Positions 1 through 8,067 are shown, counted from the stretch's first letter. The stretch is 64,000 nt of DNA from HXMU1420-13 sp965229525 (GCA_965229525.1 OZ245886.1:2356001-2420000); one strand, 5' to 3'. A program made the numbers and translations. The notes: generated by a model from the sequence alone, not told the origin.

Positions 1-492
1 GCATATAACCTGGACAAAGAATATGAGGCAAAGCTTCTATTCGAAATTGAAAAGTTAGGTCTTAAAGAGCATACTACGCTACAGAAGGAATTCTTACAGC
101 CTGATGAGTACATCAAACTAATGGCGACTGCGAATATGTTTGTGGGAGCACATAACAGGCAGCAAGCGATCGGGAATGTCCTTGCATCGCTGTACGCAGG
201 AAACAGGACCATCATTCGAAAGAATATCACCGTTAAGGATGAAGAACGCGAAAATCCAAGCTGGACATTTCTAACCGATTATGGTTTTGAGTTACAAGAT
301 TATGAGTTGCTTAAAAGCGTTACCGCGTTAAGTGAACTCCCCAGTATTTCTGCACAGCAAATCGAAAAGCAGCAGAACGTAATTAGAGAAAAATTCGGAA
401 TTGAAGCTCGCTCAAATCAACTCATAGAATCGAGCCGACAAATACTGGAAAAGATCCATCGTACACAACCGATGACAACAGAATCGGTTTAA
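1..492 (+). CDS. GT56-like TDP-N-acetylfucosamine transferase (C-terminal fragment)
   Basis: The reading frame is open from base 1, so this is the C-terminal part (163 residues visible) of a gene that starts upstream; the ATG at 121 is internal. The segment around residues 42-75 of the fragment (MFVGAHNRQQAIGNVLASLY) resembles the NRQQ-AIG block of glycosyltransferase family 56, the WecF/RffT family that moves 4-acetamido-4,6-dideoxygalactose from TDP onto an undecaprenyl-linked acceptor at the inner membrane. The next gene, 12 bp downstream, is a WecE-like aminotransferase that makes the precursor of that sugar donor, which supports the call. The C-terminus is charged and poorly conserved. 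Family assignment is by motif memory plus context and would need a profile search to confirm. Confidence 0.62.
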   Translation, partial: AYNLDKEYEAKLLFEIEKLGLKEHTTLQKEFLQPDEYIKLMATANMFVGAHNRQQAIGNVLASLYAGNRTIIRKNITVKDEERENPSWTFLTDYGFELQDYELLKSVTALSELPSISAQQIEKQQNVIREKFGIEARSNQLIESSRQILEKIHRTQPMTTESV

Positions 493-504
493 TAAGGAGG
501 GAAA

Positions 505-1722
505 ATGCAGCCACTAGATATACCTTTTAATAAACCTTTTATAACCGGCAACGAGCTTGAATACATAAAAGACGCTGTTGATTACGGCCACATTAGTGGA
601 AACGGTAAATACACAAAACTAACACAGCAGTTTTTTGAGAGGCAGTTTGGTTTTAAAAAATGCTTACTAACCACATCATGTACAGATGCCTTAGAAATGT
701 GCGCTATTCTGCTGGATATCCAACCGGGTGACGAAGTAATCATGCCTTCATATACCTTCGTAAGTACAGCAAATGCATTCGAATTACGTGGTGCAACTAT
801 ACGGTTTGCCGATTCAAGAAAAGATCACCCCGGAATTGACGAAAGTTCCATCAAACCTCTCATTAATAACAAAACTAAAGCCATTGTTGTAGTTCATTAT
901 GCAGGCGTTTCTTGTGATATGGATGAAATCATGGATTTGGCAGACGACTATGGTTTATATGTGGTTGAAGATGCTGCCCAGGCAATCAACAGTTATTATA
1001 CACATAGAGACGGTAGCGTGAGTCCACTTGGATCTATTGGTCATTTTGGCACATTCTCATTTCATGAGACCAAAAATATTATTTCCGGTGAAGGTGGAAT
1101 GCTGATTGTAAACGCCGAAGAATTCATAGATCGCGCAGAAATAATCTGGGAGAAAGGAACTAATAGAACAGCCTTTTTTAGAGGTGAAGTAGATAAGTAT
1201 GGTTGGGTTGATATTGGTTCTTCGTTTCTACCATCTGAGTTAAATGCGGCATTTTTGTATGCGCAGTTGAGCAATCTAATTCGTATCCAGCAAAAAAGAA
1301 TGGCAATTTGGAATAAGTATCATAAAGCACTAGAAGACACTTGCGTCCGGTTAAGTATCAGCCAACCAATAATTCCGGAATTCGCAACCAATAATGGTCA
1401 TATGTATTACCTGGTTTGTCGTTCCGTTACACAAAGGGATAATTTGATAGCGCATTTGCGAGATTTGGGAATTCATAGTGTGTTTCATTATCAATCGTTA
1501 CATGCTTCCGAGTATTTCAGTGAAAAACACGACGATCGAGTGTTATTGAACGCTGATATGTACAGCGATCGATTAGTGCGGCTTCCATTTTACTACGAAC
1601 TTACGATGGATGATCAGGATATTATTATTGACGCTGTTCGTAGTTTTGGTGGACGGCGTCAAAGTCTATTCCGCAAAGATTGGACTGAACCAATGGTAGG
1701 AACGCATGCTGCCACCGGGTAA
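505..1722 (+). CDS. wecE: dTDP-4-amino-4,6-dideoxygalactose transaminase (DegT/DnrJ/EryC1 family)
   Basis: This 405-residue PLP-dependent sugar aminotransferase is full length for its family. It should convert dTDP-4-keto-6-deoxyglucose plus glutamate to dTDP-4-amino-4,6-dideoxygalactose. Visible signatures are the N-terminal IPFNKP block, the TTSCTDALEM cofactor-phosphate region, the VVEDAAQA motif (Asp binding the pyridine nitrogen), the FSFHETKNI block carrying the PLP lysine, and GEGGML after it. The ATG at 505 follows an excellent ribosome site (AAGGAGGG at 495-502). The upstream gene is a GT56-like transferase, so the two form a donor-synthesis and transfer pair as in enterobacterial common antigen. 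A terminator at 1796-1830 closes the operon. The last 20 residues are probably a non-conserved tail. Confidence 0.88.
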   Translation: MQPLDIPFNKPFITGNELEYIKDAVDYGHISGNGKYTKLTQQFFERQFGFKKCLLTTSCTDALEMCAILLDIQPGDEVIMPSYTFVSTANAFELRGATIRFADSRKDHPGIDESSIKPLINNKTKAIVVVHYAGVSCDMDEIMDLADDYGLYVVEDAAQAINSYYTHRDGSVSPLGSIGHFGTFSFHETKNIISGEGGMLIVNAEEFIDRAEIIWEKGTNRTAFFRGEVDKYGWVDIGSSFLPSELNAAFLYAQLSNLIRIQQKRMAIWNKYHKALEDTCVRLSISQPIIPEFATNNGHMYYLVCRSVTQRDNLIAHLRDLGIHSVFHYQSLHASEYFSEKHDDRVLLNADMYSDRLVRLPFYYELTMDDQDIIIDAVRSFGGRRQSLFRKDWTEPMVGTHAATG

Positions 1723-1795
1723 AAAGAAACTGTGAAAACAGTACTGGTAGATCGGTAAGCCGATTTCACCTTTTAGTTAAATACGATGCTTGAAT

Positions 1796-1830
1796 CGCCT
1801 TGACATGGAAAATGTCGAGGCGTTTTTTTT
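1796..1830 (+). terminator. Rho-independent terminator after wecE-like gene
   Basis: An 11-bp stem (CGCCTTGACAT paired with ATGTCGAGGCG, with one G-U pair) closes a 5-nt loop and is followed by eight T. Confidence 0.9.
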
Positions 1831-2035
1831 GGACTTAGGTTTGAAGATTCTCAATGCGAAAAACCTAAAATAAATCCACTCTCAAAATTGGCTGAAATAG
1901 CCATAAAAAAATTCATTTTTCTTTTTAAGCTAAAAAAATATTTAAAAAATATTTCTGCAAAATAGCCTTTAATGATATCAAAAACGATGATTTTAGGGTT
2001 TGAAAAAAATTTCAGAAAATTATTTAAGTCCAACA

Positions 2036-2063
2036 TTTAAGACTGCTCATTCACGCACGATAA
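2036..2063 (+). promoter_or_regulatory. Sigma-28 (FliA)-type promoter, flagellin 1
   Basis: TTTAAGA at 2036-2042, 15 nt, then CGATAA at 2058-2063. The same two boxes at the same spacing precede all five flagellins. The -10 half matches the GCCGATAA consensus of flagellar sigma-28 promoters, and TTAA sits where TAAA lies in that consensus. Confidence 0.8.
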
Positions 2064-2130
2064 CTCTATCAACTAACGAATTATGCAACTAACTATATAA
2101 CAAACAACTAAACTATATTGGTGACATATT

Positions 2131-3087
2131 ATGGCAAGCTTTGGAGATTTAAACCGAGTAGGAACTAATGTACAATCCATTGACGCGCAATTATCTCTTA
2201 ACAGAATAAACCGCGATTTAGCGAACAGCCGGGAACGCTTAACAACCGGTAGTAACATTAACCGCGCAGAAGACGATGCAGCAGGTTATTCAATAGCAAC
2301 AAAATTGAAAAGTAGAGTGGCCGGATTAGAGCAGTCTCTACAAAATGTAAGTGATGCAAAATCTGTTCTGGATATTGCAGAATCAAGTTTCGACATTGTA
2401 ATGGACAGCTTGATCGAAATGAAGGCCTTAGCAACTCAGGCAGCAAACGATACCCTTGGCACCACTGAAAGAGGCTACATTGGTGATCAATTACAGGCAA
2501 TTGGTGCCGACATTAATGAGATCGCAAATCAAACCATTTATCAAGATCAAAACCTATTAAATGGTGTAAGCAATTCAGGTAGCATACAGCTAACATTCCA
2601 AACTGGTGAACGCCAGGAAGATACAATCGTAGCAACGATTAATGCAGTAAATATTGGCGAGCTCTTCGCAGCATCCGGTGATGCAAATCTTGGTGCCACA
2701 GCGACTGCAGGTGGTGGAGCAGCTGGTGGAGCTGCAATTTCTGTAACAGCAGCAACAGCCTCAGATCAAGGTACATTCACATTTGCTACTACAGCTACAG
2801 GATCAGATTACAATGCCTTCATCAGCGCAGTAGATAGTGCAATAGACTTAATGGCTGAAAATGTGAACACAATTGGTATCACGCAGTCATCACTATCACT
2901 AAGAGAAGAAACCCTTTCAGAGTCAATTTCGGCAAATGAATCAGCAAAAAGCCGAATCATGGATACAGACTTCGCCAAAGAACAAGCTGAATCTGTAAGA
3001 CTCCAGATCCTACAGCAGACTGCAACATCTGCACTAGCACAGGCCAACAACGGGCCACAAGCAGTACTTGGCTTCTTAGGACAGTAA
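2131..3087 (+). CDS. fliC: Flagellin (copy 1, most divergent)
   Basis: This 318-residue flagellin has the conserved N-terminal coiled D0/D1 region (residues 1-140, with SRERLTTG and AEDDAAGYSIATKL) and C-terminal D1/D0 region (about 240-318, with DTDFAKEQAESVRLQILQQ and the usual C-terminal NNGPQAVLGF). The central variable part is short, Ala/Gly/Thr-rich (about 175-225). It should be exported by the flagellar type III system and polymerise into the filament; no signal peptide is expected. This copy differs from the other four at many conserved positions (for example GTNVQSIDAQ and TTGSNINRAEDDA), so it may be a distinct filament segment. It has its own promoter at 2036-2063, a GGTGA ribosome site, and two terminators behind it. 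Confidence 0.97.
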   Translation: MASFGDLNRVGTNVQSIDAQLSLNRINRDLANSRERLTTGSNINRAEDDAAGYSIATKLKSRVAGLEQSLQNVSDAKSVLDIAESSFDIVMDSLIEMKALATQAANDTLGTTERGYIGDQLQAIGADINEIANQTIYQDQNLLNGVSNSGSIQLTFQTGERQEDTIVATINAVNIGELFAASGDANLGATATAGGGAAGGAAISVTAATASDQGTFTFATTATGSDYNAFISAVDSAIDLMAENVNTIGITQSSLSLREETLSESISANESAKSRIMDTDFAKEQAESVRLQILQQTATSALAQANNGPQAVLGFLGQ

Positions 3088-3111
3088 TTCAAGCAACGTA
3101 GACTAGAAAAT

Positions 3112-3143
3112 CCATACACCTCCGGGTAGGGGGGTATGGTTTT
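3112..3143 (+). terminator. Terminator after flagellin 1
   Basis: CCATAC at 3112-3117 pairs with GTATGG at 3134-3139, extended by a C-rich/G-rich section, and is followed by TTTTCT. Confidence 0.75.
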
Positions 3144-3183
3144 CTGGTTACTAAAAAAGTATATGTTTTACCTCTTGTTTAGG

Positions 3184-3211
3184 GCCCGGGTGGAAGCCTG
3201 GGCGCTTTTTT
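3184..3211 (+). terminator. Second terminator between flagellins 1 and 2
   Basis: GCCCGGG pairs with CCTGGGC (one G-U pair) around a 6-nt loop and is followed by GC and six T. It lies 40 bp beyond the first terminator, so it either doubles it or ends a separate short transcript. Confidence 0.75.
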
Positions 3212-3336
3212 CGAACAGAAAATTTAAATAAGTGGTAAAATTTTTTCTTTGATTATTTCATTTCTCGTCAGGTAAATACCTGATTTTTCATTTCTTGAAT
3301 ATTGAATTTCGGATCGGATATTTTTTCTAAATCCGA

Positions 3337-3364
3337 TTTAAGATCGTTGTACCCCCCTCGATAA
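3337..3364 (+). promoter_or_regulatory. Sigma-28-type promoter, flagellin 2
   Basis: TTTAAGA at 3337-3343, 15 nt, CGATAA at 3359-3364. The leader word AACCAAAGCAACGTAT follows at 3371-3386, close to the expected transcript start. Confidence 0.8.
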
Positions 3365-3419
3365 AAAACGAACCAAAGCAACGTATTTAGAATTCAAAAT
3401 AAACAAGAGGTGAAATAAT

Positions 3420-4370
3420 ATGGCAAGTTTTGGAGATCTGAACAGGGTGAATACCAATGTGCAGTCGCTAGATGCACAGCTTTCCCTGAACAGAGTAAAT
3501 CGTGATCTCGCCAATTCAAGAGAGAGATTAACGACTGGTCTACAAATAAATAAAGCCGAAGATAATGCGGCTGGATACTCAATATCCACGAAGTTAAAGA
3601 GTCGGGTAGCAGGATTAGAACAATCTTTACAAAACGTAGGGGACGCTAAATCTGTGCTCGATATTACTGAATCAAGTTTTGACATTGTAATGGATAGCTT
3701 GATTGAGATGAAAAGCCTGGCTACACAGGCTGCAAACGGAACACTAGGCTCTACCGAGCGAGGTTACATTGGTGATCAAATCGAGGCAATCGGTGCTGAT
3801 ATCAATGAAATTGCTAACCAAACAGTATATCAAGGTACCGAACTTCTTAATGGTACAGATAATTCGGGAAGCCTTACGCTCACCTTCCAAACTGGTGAAC
3901 GTGCTGCAGACACAATTACAGCTACTATTAATGCTGTAAACGTTGGGGAATTATTTGCTGCATCAGGCGATGCTTCTTTAGGTGCAACAACTACAGCAGG
4001 TGGTGGAGCTGCCTCTGGTGGAGCTATCACAGCTACAGCTGCAAACTCAAGTGGACAAGGTTCATTTACCTTTGCATCTACAGCTACAGCAGCAGACTTT
4101 AACGCATTTATTGGTGCGGTTGATTCTGCAATTGATACAATGGCGGGTAACGTAAATACTATTGGTATAAAGCAGAAGTCACTTTCGCTACGAGAGGATA
4201 CACTTTCAGAATCGATTTCTGCAACAGAATCGGCAAAAAGCCGAATTCTGGATACTGATTTCGCGAAAGAACAATCTGAATCAATACGGCTTCAGATTCT
4301 TCAGCAGACTGCAACCTCAGCATTAGCCCAGGCTAATAATGGTCCACAGTCTGTACTAGGATTTATCTAG
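3420..4370 (+). CDS. fliC: Flagellin (copy 2)
   Basis: This 316-residue flagellin has both conserved terminal D0/D1 regions and a short variable centre. The centre is of the type shared with copy 5 (GATTTAGGGAASGGAITATAAN), while its last 80 nucleotides are almost identical to those of copy 3, a mosaic pattern. Small deviations (SLTLTFQ, GIKQKSLSLRED) mark it as more diverged than copies 3-5. It ends FI, one residue shorter than copies 4 and 5. It has its own sigma-28 promoter, an AGAGGTG ribosome site and a terminator. Confidence 0.97.
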   Translation: MASFGDLNRVNTNVQSLDAQLSLNRVNRDLANSRERLTTGLQINKAEDNAAGYSISTKLKSRVAGLEQSLQNVGDAKSVLDITESSFDIVMDSLIEMKSLATQAANGTLGSTERGYIGDQIEAIGADINEIANQTVYQGTELLNGTDNSGSLTLTFQTGERAADTITATINAVNVGELFAASGDASLGATTTAGGGAASGGAITATAANSSGQGSFTFASTATAADFNAFIGAVDSAIDTMAGNVNTIGIKQKSLSLREDTLSESISATESAKSRILDTDFAKEQSESIRLQILQQTATSALAQANNGPQSVLGFI

Positions 4371-4403
4371 TCTATAATAAAAAATACATTGCTTTATGTA
4401 TGA

Positions 4404-4436
4404 ATCCATACTGCTAATTAGCGGTATGGATTTTTT
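4404..4436 (+). terminator. Terminator after flagellin 2
   Basis: ATCCATAC-TGCTA and TAGC-GGTATGGAT form a long, almost perfect stem followed by six T. Confidence 0.9.
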
Positions 4437-4538
4437 ATATATACATAAGATTATATAATAAAAACTCGATAAATAGTCTTTGAAAAACATCATTATTATG
4501 ATTATAAAGAGTAAAATGAGAGTAAATATTATATAATA

Positions 4539-4566
4539 TTTAAGATTAGATTTTTCGATTCGATAA
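4539..4566 (+). promoter_or_regulatory. Sigma-28-type promoter, flagellin 3
   Basis: TTTAAGA at 4539-4545, 15 nt, CGATAA at 4561-4566, then the leader word AACCAAAGCAACGTAT at 4574-4589. Confidence 0.82.
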
Positions 4567-4620
4567 GCAATTTAACCAAAGCAACGTATATAAATACTTA
4601 ACTAAAAAAGGTGGAACAAA

Positions 4621-5571
4621 ATGGCAAGTTTTGGAGATCTAAACCGAGTGAATACGAATGTGCAATCTTTGGATGCACAACTTTCACTTAACCGAGTTAA
4701 TCGTGATTTAGGCAATAGTCGAGAGCGTTTAACTACTGGTAAAAAAATCAATAAGGCAGAAGATAATGCTGCTGGTTATTCAATTGCTACGAAATTGAAA
4801 AGCCGTGTCGCTGGACTAGAACAATCCCTACAAAACGTAGGCGACGCTAAGTCAGTTCTAGACATTGCTGAGTCTAGCTTTGATATAGTAATGGATAGTT
4901 TAATTGAAATGAAGAGTCTTGCAACTCAGGCATCTAACGATACCTTAGGAGCAACCGAACGTGGTTACATTGGTGATCAAATTGCAGCTATTGGCTCTGA
5001 CATTAATGAAATCGCAAATCAAACTATTTATCAGGATACTGAATTATTAAATGGTACGGATAACTCAGGAAGTATTTCCCTCACATTCCAAACTGGTGAA
5101 AGAGCTGCTGATACCATTACAGCTACCATTAACGCAGTAAACGTTGGTGAGTTGTTTGCCGCTTCTGGTGATGCAAACTTAGGCGCTACTGCAACTGCCG
5201 GTGGTGGCTCAGGTGGTGGTGCAGCTATCTCTGTAACAGCAGCTACTGCAAGTGCTCAGGGTTCATTTACTTTTGAATCTACCGCAACTTCTGCTGATTT
5301 TAATTCTTTCATTAGCGCAGTTGATACCGCAATTGATACAATGGCTGGAAATGTAAATACCATTGGTATTACACAGTCATCACTTTCATTAAGAGAAGAC
5401 ACATTATCTGAGTCGATATCATCAACAGAATCCGCGAAGAGTAGAATTTTGGATACTGATTTCGCCAAGGAGCAATCAGAATCTGTAAGACTTCAGATTC
5501 TTCAGCAGACTGCAACCTCAGCATTAGCCCAGGCTAATAACGGTCCACAGGCTGTATTAGGATTTATCTAA
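4621..5571 (+). CDS. fliC: Flagellin (copy 3)
   Basis: This 316-residue flagellin is complete, with D0/D1 helices at both ends and a variable centre of the ANLGATATAGGGSGGGAA type that it shares with copy 4. Its first 60 nucleotides are identical or nearly identical to copies 4 and 5, and its last 80 match copy 2, which suggests exchange between neighbours. AAAGGTGG precedes the ATG. It is expected to be a major filament subunit, but relative expression cannot be read from the sequence. Confidence 0.97.
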   Translation: MASFGDLNRVNTNVQSLDAQLSLNRVNRDLGNSRERLTTGKKINKAEDNAAGYSIATKLKSRVAGLEQSLQNVGDAKSVLDIAESSFDIVMDSLIEMKSLATQASNDTLGATERGYIGDQIAAIGSDINEIANQTIYQDTELLNGTDNSGSISLTFQTGERAADTITATINAVNVGELFAASGDANLGATATAGGGSGGGAAISVTAATASAQGSFTFESTATSADFNSFISAVDTAIDTMAGNVNTIGITQSSLSLREDTLSESISSTESAKSRILDTDFAKEQSESVRLQILQQTATSALAQANNGPQAVLGFI

Positions 5572-5598
5572 GAAATCCTAAACCAGATCTTAGAGATG

Positions 5599-5635
5599 AT
5601 CCACGTTTTCTTAATCGGAAACGTGGATTTTTTTT
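5599..5635 (+). terminator. Terminator after flagellin 3
   Basis: ATCCACGTTT pairs perfectly with AAACGTGGAT across a 10-nt loop and is followed by a run of T. Confidence 0.92.
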
Positions 5636-5749
5636 GCTCATCATCCCAATAGGTGTTTAACAAATCAATTACTTCATCCCAAATTGATGTCGATATAAGT
5701 AATAGAATTTCAATCTATTAAAGTTGAATTAAAAAATTTAATATCGAGA

Positions 5750-5777
5750 TTTAAGACGCTCTTTTCTGGTTCGATAA
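5750..5777 (+). promoter_or_regulatory. Sigma-28-type promoter, flagellin 4
   Basis: TTTAAGA at 5750-5756, 15 nt, CGATAA at 5772-5777. The leader word is present in degenerate form (ATCAAGCATCGTAT, 5785-5798). Confidence 0.8.
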
Positions 5778-5831
5778 AACAAATATCAAGCATCGTATTA
5801 AACTATAACTAACTAAAAAGGTGAACAAAAC

Positions 5832-6785
5832 ATGGCTAGTTTTGGAGATCTAAACCGAGTGAATACGAATGTGCAATCTTTGGATGCACAATTATCACTT
5901 AACCGGGTAAATCGTGATTTAGCAGGAAGCCGAGAGCGATTAACAACTGGTAGAAAAATAAACAAAGCAGAAGACAACGCTGCGGGTTATTCAATTGCTA
6001 CTAAATTGAGAAGCCGTACAGCTGGTCTGGAGCAATCATTACAAAATGTAGGAGATGCAAAATCTGTGTTAGATATTGCAGAATCTAGTTTTGACATCGT
6101 AATGGATAGCTTAATCGAAATGAAAAGCCTGGCAACTCAGGCAGCTAATGATACCTTAGGAGCAACCGAACGTGGTTACATTGGTGACCAGATTGCAGCT
6201 ATTGGTTCTGACATTAACGAAATAGCTAATCAAACGATCTATCAGGATACTGAATTACTGAATGGTACCGATAATTCTGGTAGTATCACGCTTACTTTCC
6301 AAACTGGTGAAAGAGCTGCTGATACCATTACTGCTACTATTAATGCAGTGAATGTAGGTGAGTTGTTTGCCGCGTCTGGTGATGCAAACTTAGGCGCTAC
6401 TGCAACTGCCGGTGGTGGATCAGGAGGAGGAGCTGCTATCTCTGTAACGGCAGCTACTGCAAGTGCTCAGGGTTCATTTACCTTTGAATCTACAGCAACA
6501 GCCGCAGACTTTAATTCCTTCATCAGTGCAGTTGATTCTGCAATTGATACTATGGCTGGAAATGTAAATACCATTGGTATTACACAGTCTTCACTGTCAT
6601 TACGAGAAGATACGTTATCAGAGTCGATTTCAGCTACAGAATCAGCGAAAAGCAGGATAATGGATACTGATTTCGCCAAAGAACAATCTGAGTCTGTTCG
6701 ATTACAGATCCTTCAGCAGACCGCGACTTCAGCATTAGCTCAGGCTAATAATGGACCTCAATCGGTACTAGGATTTATCGGATAA
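5832..6785 (+). CDS. fliC: Flagellin (copy 4)
   Basis: This 317-residue flagellin is closest to copy 3 and shares the SGGGAAISVTAATASAQG variable centre, with long stretches identical at DNA level. Distinguishing residues are AGSRERLTTGRKI and KLRSRTAGL near the N-terminus. D0/D1 regions are intact. It is preceded by its own sigma-28 promoter and an AAAGGTGA ribosome site, and followed by its own terminator. Confidence 0.97.
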   Translation: MASFGDLNRVNTNVQSLDAQLSLNRVNRDLAGSRERLTTGRKINKAEDNAAGYSIATKLRSRTAGLEQSLQNVGDAKSVLDIAESSFDIVMDSLIEMKSLATQAANDTLGATERGYIGDQIAAIGSDINEIANQTIYQDTELLNGTDNSGSITLTFQTGERAADTITATINAVNVGELFAASGDANLGATATAGGGSGGGAAISVTAATASAQGSFTFESTATAADFNSFISAVDSAIDTMAGNVNTIGITQSSLSLREDTLSESISATESAKSRIMDTDFAKEQSESVRLQILQQTATSALAQANNGPQSVLGFIG

Positions 6786-6812
6786 AAAATCTAAAGTTGA
6801 TCCATAATAAGA

Positions 6813-6847
6813 ACCCTCATGATTAAATTAGTCGTGAGGGTTTTTTT
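6813..6847 (+). terminator. Terminator after flagellin 4
   Basis: ACCCTCATGATTA pairs with AGTCGTGAGGGT (G-U pairs inside) and seven T follow. Confidence 0.9.
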
Positions 6848-6976
6848 ATTAATATTATATAATAAAAAATAGTAAAAAAATATAATATAAATTCTCAGTA
6901 CTCTATTGTTAAAATGGCTTAAATAATATCAAAATTGATACTAAAACGAATAAAAGTAGATATTTTTAAATGAAAA

Positions 6977-7004
6977 TTTAAGATGGCTTTTTTCGGATCG
7001 ATAA
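6977..7004 (+). promoter_or_regulatory. Sigma-28-type promoter, flagellin 5
   Basis: TTTAAGA at 6977-6983, 15 nt, CGATAA at 6999-7004, then AACCAGAGCAACGTAT at 7012-7027. Confidence 0.82.
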
Positions 7005-7058
7005 TGCAATTAACCAGAGCAACGTATTTAAATTATAACTAAAAAAAGGTGACAAAAT

Positions 7059-8012
7059 ATGGCTAGTTTTGGAGATCTAAACCGAGTGAATACTAATGTG
7101 CAATCTTTGGATGCACAACTATCACTTAATCGTGTAAATCGCGATTTGTCGAATAGCCGAGAACGCTTAACGACAGGTAAAAAAATCAATAAAGCAGAAG
7201 ACAACGCTGCGGGTTATTCAATTGCAACGAAATTGAAAAGCCGTGTAGCAGGTTTAGAGCAATCGCTACAGAATGTTGGCGATGCAAAGTCTGTATTAGA
7301 CATTGCTGAATCAAGCTTCGACATTGTAATGGATAGCTTGATTGAAATGAAAAGTCTGGCAACTCAGGCAGCAAATGATACACTAGGTGCCACAGAGCGT
7401 GGTTATATTGGTGATCAAATTGCAGCAATTGGTGGCGACATTAATGAGATTGCAAATCAAACGATTTACCAGGATACCGAACTCTTGAACGGTTCAAATA
7501 ACTCAGGTAGCATCACGCTTACTTTCCAAACTGGTGAACGTGCAGAAGACACAATTACAGCTACCATTAATGCTGTTAACGTTGGCGAGCTGTTTGCCGC
7601 TTCTGGAGATGCTTCTCTAGGTGCAACTACTACAGCTGGTGGTGGTGCTGCGTCTGGTGGTGCAATTACAGTAACTGCTGCTAACTCTAGTGGGCAGGGT
7701 ACATTTACCTTTGCTTCAACAGCAACTGCAGCTGACTTTAATGCCTTCATCAGTGCAGTCGATACTGCAATTGATACGATGGCAGGAAATGTTAATACGA
7801 TTGGTATTACTCAGTCATCGCTTTCTTTACGTGAAGATACACTCTCAGAGTCAATATCATCTACAGAGTCTGCGAAGTCTCGTATCCTTGATACCGATTT
7901 TGCGAAAGAACAATCTGAGTCTGTTAGACTCCAGATTTTACAGCAGACTGCTACGTCGGCTCTTGCCCAGGCTAACAACGGGCCACAGGCCGTACTTGGA
8001 TTTATCGGATAA
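7059..8012 (+). CDS. fliC: Flagellin (copy 5)
   Basis: This 317-residue flagellin has an N-terminal half like copies 3 and 4 (TTGKKINKAEDNAAG) joined to a variable centre of the copy 2 type (GATTTAGGGAASGGAITVTAAN). It is therefore a chimera relative to its neighbours. Both terminal helical regions are complete. It carries its own promoter, AAAAGGTGA ribosome site and terminator, so the array consists of five monocistronic units and not one operon. Confidence 0.97.
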   Translation: MASFGDLNRVNTNVQSLDAQLSLNRVNRDLSNSRERLTTGKKINKAEDNAAGYSIATKLKSRVAGLEQSLQNVGDAKSVLDIAESSFDIVMDSLIEMKSLATQAANDTLGATERGYIGDQIAAIGGDINEIANQTIYQDTELLNGSNNSGSITLTFQTGERAEDTITATINAVNVGELFAASGDASLGATTTAGGGAASGGAITVTAANSSGQGTFTFASTATAADFNAFISAVDTAIDTMAGNVNTIGITQSSLSLREDTLSESISSTESAKSRILDTDFAKEQSESVRLQILQQTATSALAQANNGPQAVLGFIG

Positions 8013-8034
8013 TTCACCGATCAAAACCTTTAAA

Positions 8035-8067
8035 ACCCGTATTACCAATGGTGATGCGGGTTTTTTT
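8035..8067 (+). terminator. Terminator after flagellin 5
   Basis: ACCCGTAT pairs with ATGCGGGT (one G-U pair) across an 11-nt loop, followed by seven T. Confidence 0.88.

Larger units (their letters stand above)
1723..2130. other. Intergenic region between sugar operon and first flagellin
   Basis: This 408-bp gap holds a small hairpin (ATCGG/CCGAT, 1751-1764), the strong terminator at 1796-1830, a very AT-rich stretch (about 1850-2030) and the sigma-28-like promoter at 2036-2063. I see no credible gene in it. Confidence 0.8.
3088..3419. other. Intergenic region between flagellins 1 and 2
   Basis: The 332-bp gap contains two terminator hairpins (3112-3143 and 3184-3211), a copy of the AGCAACGTA leader word at 3092-3100, an AT-rich stretch, and the promoter of flagellin 2. 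No gene is apparent. Confidence 0.75.

Noticed and set aside
1700..1790. Possible cobalamin-type riboswitch (GCCACCGGG and a small hairpin)
   Set aside because: The rest of the conserved core is missing and the segment follows, not precedes, a gene of that pathway.
1851..2036. 61-residue minus-strand frame before flagellin 1
   Set aside because: It is Phe/Lys/Ile-rich translation of very AT-rich DNA, without a ribosome site, and overlaps the flagellin promoter.
2131..8012. Some flagellin copies being pseudogenes
   Set aside because: All five have intact frames, conserved termini, ribosome sites, promoters and terminators.
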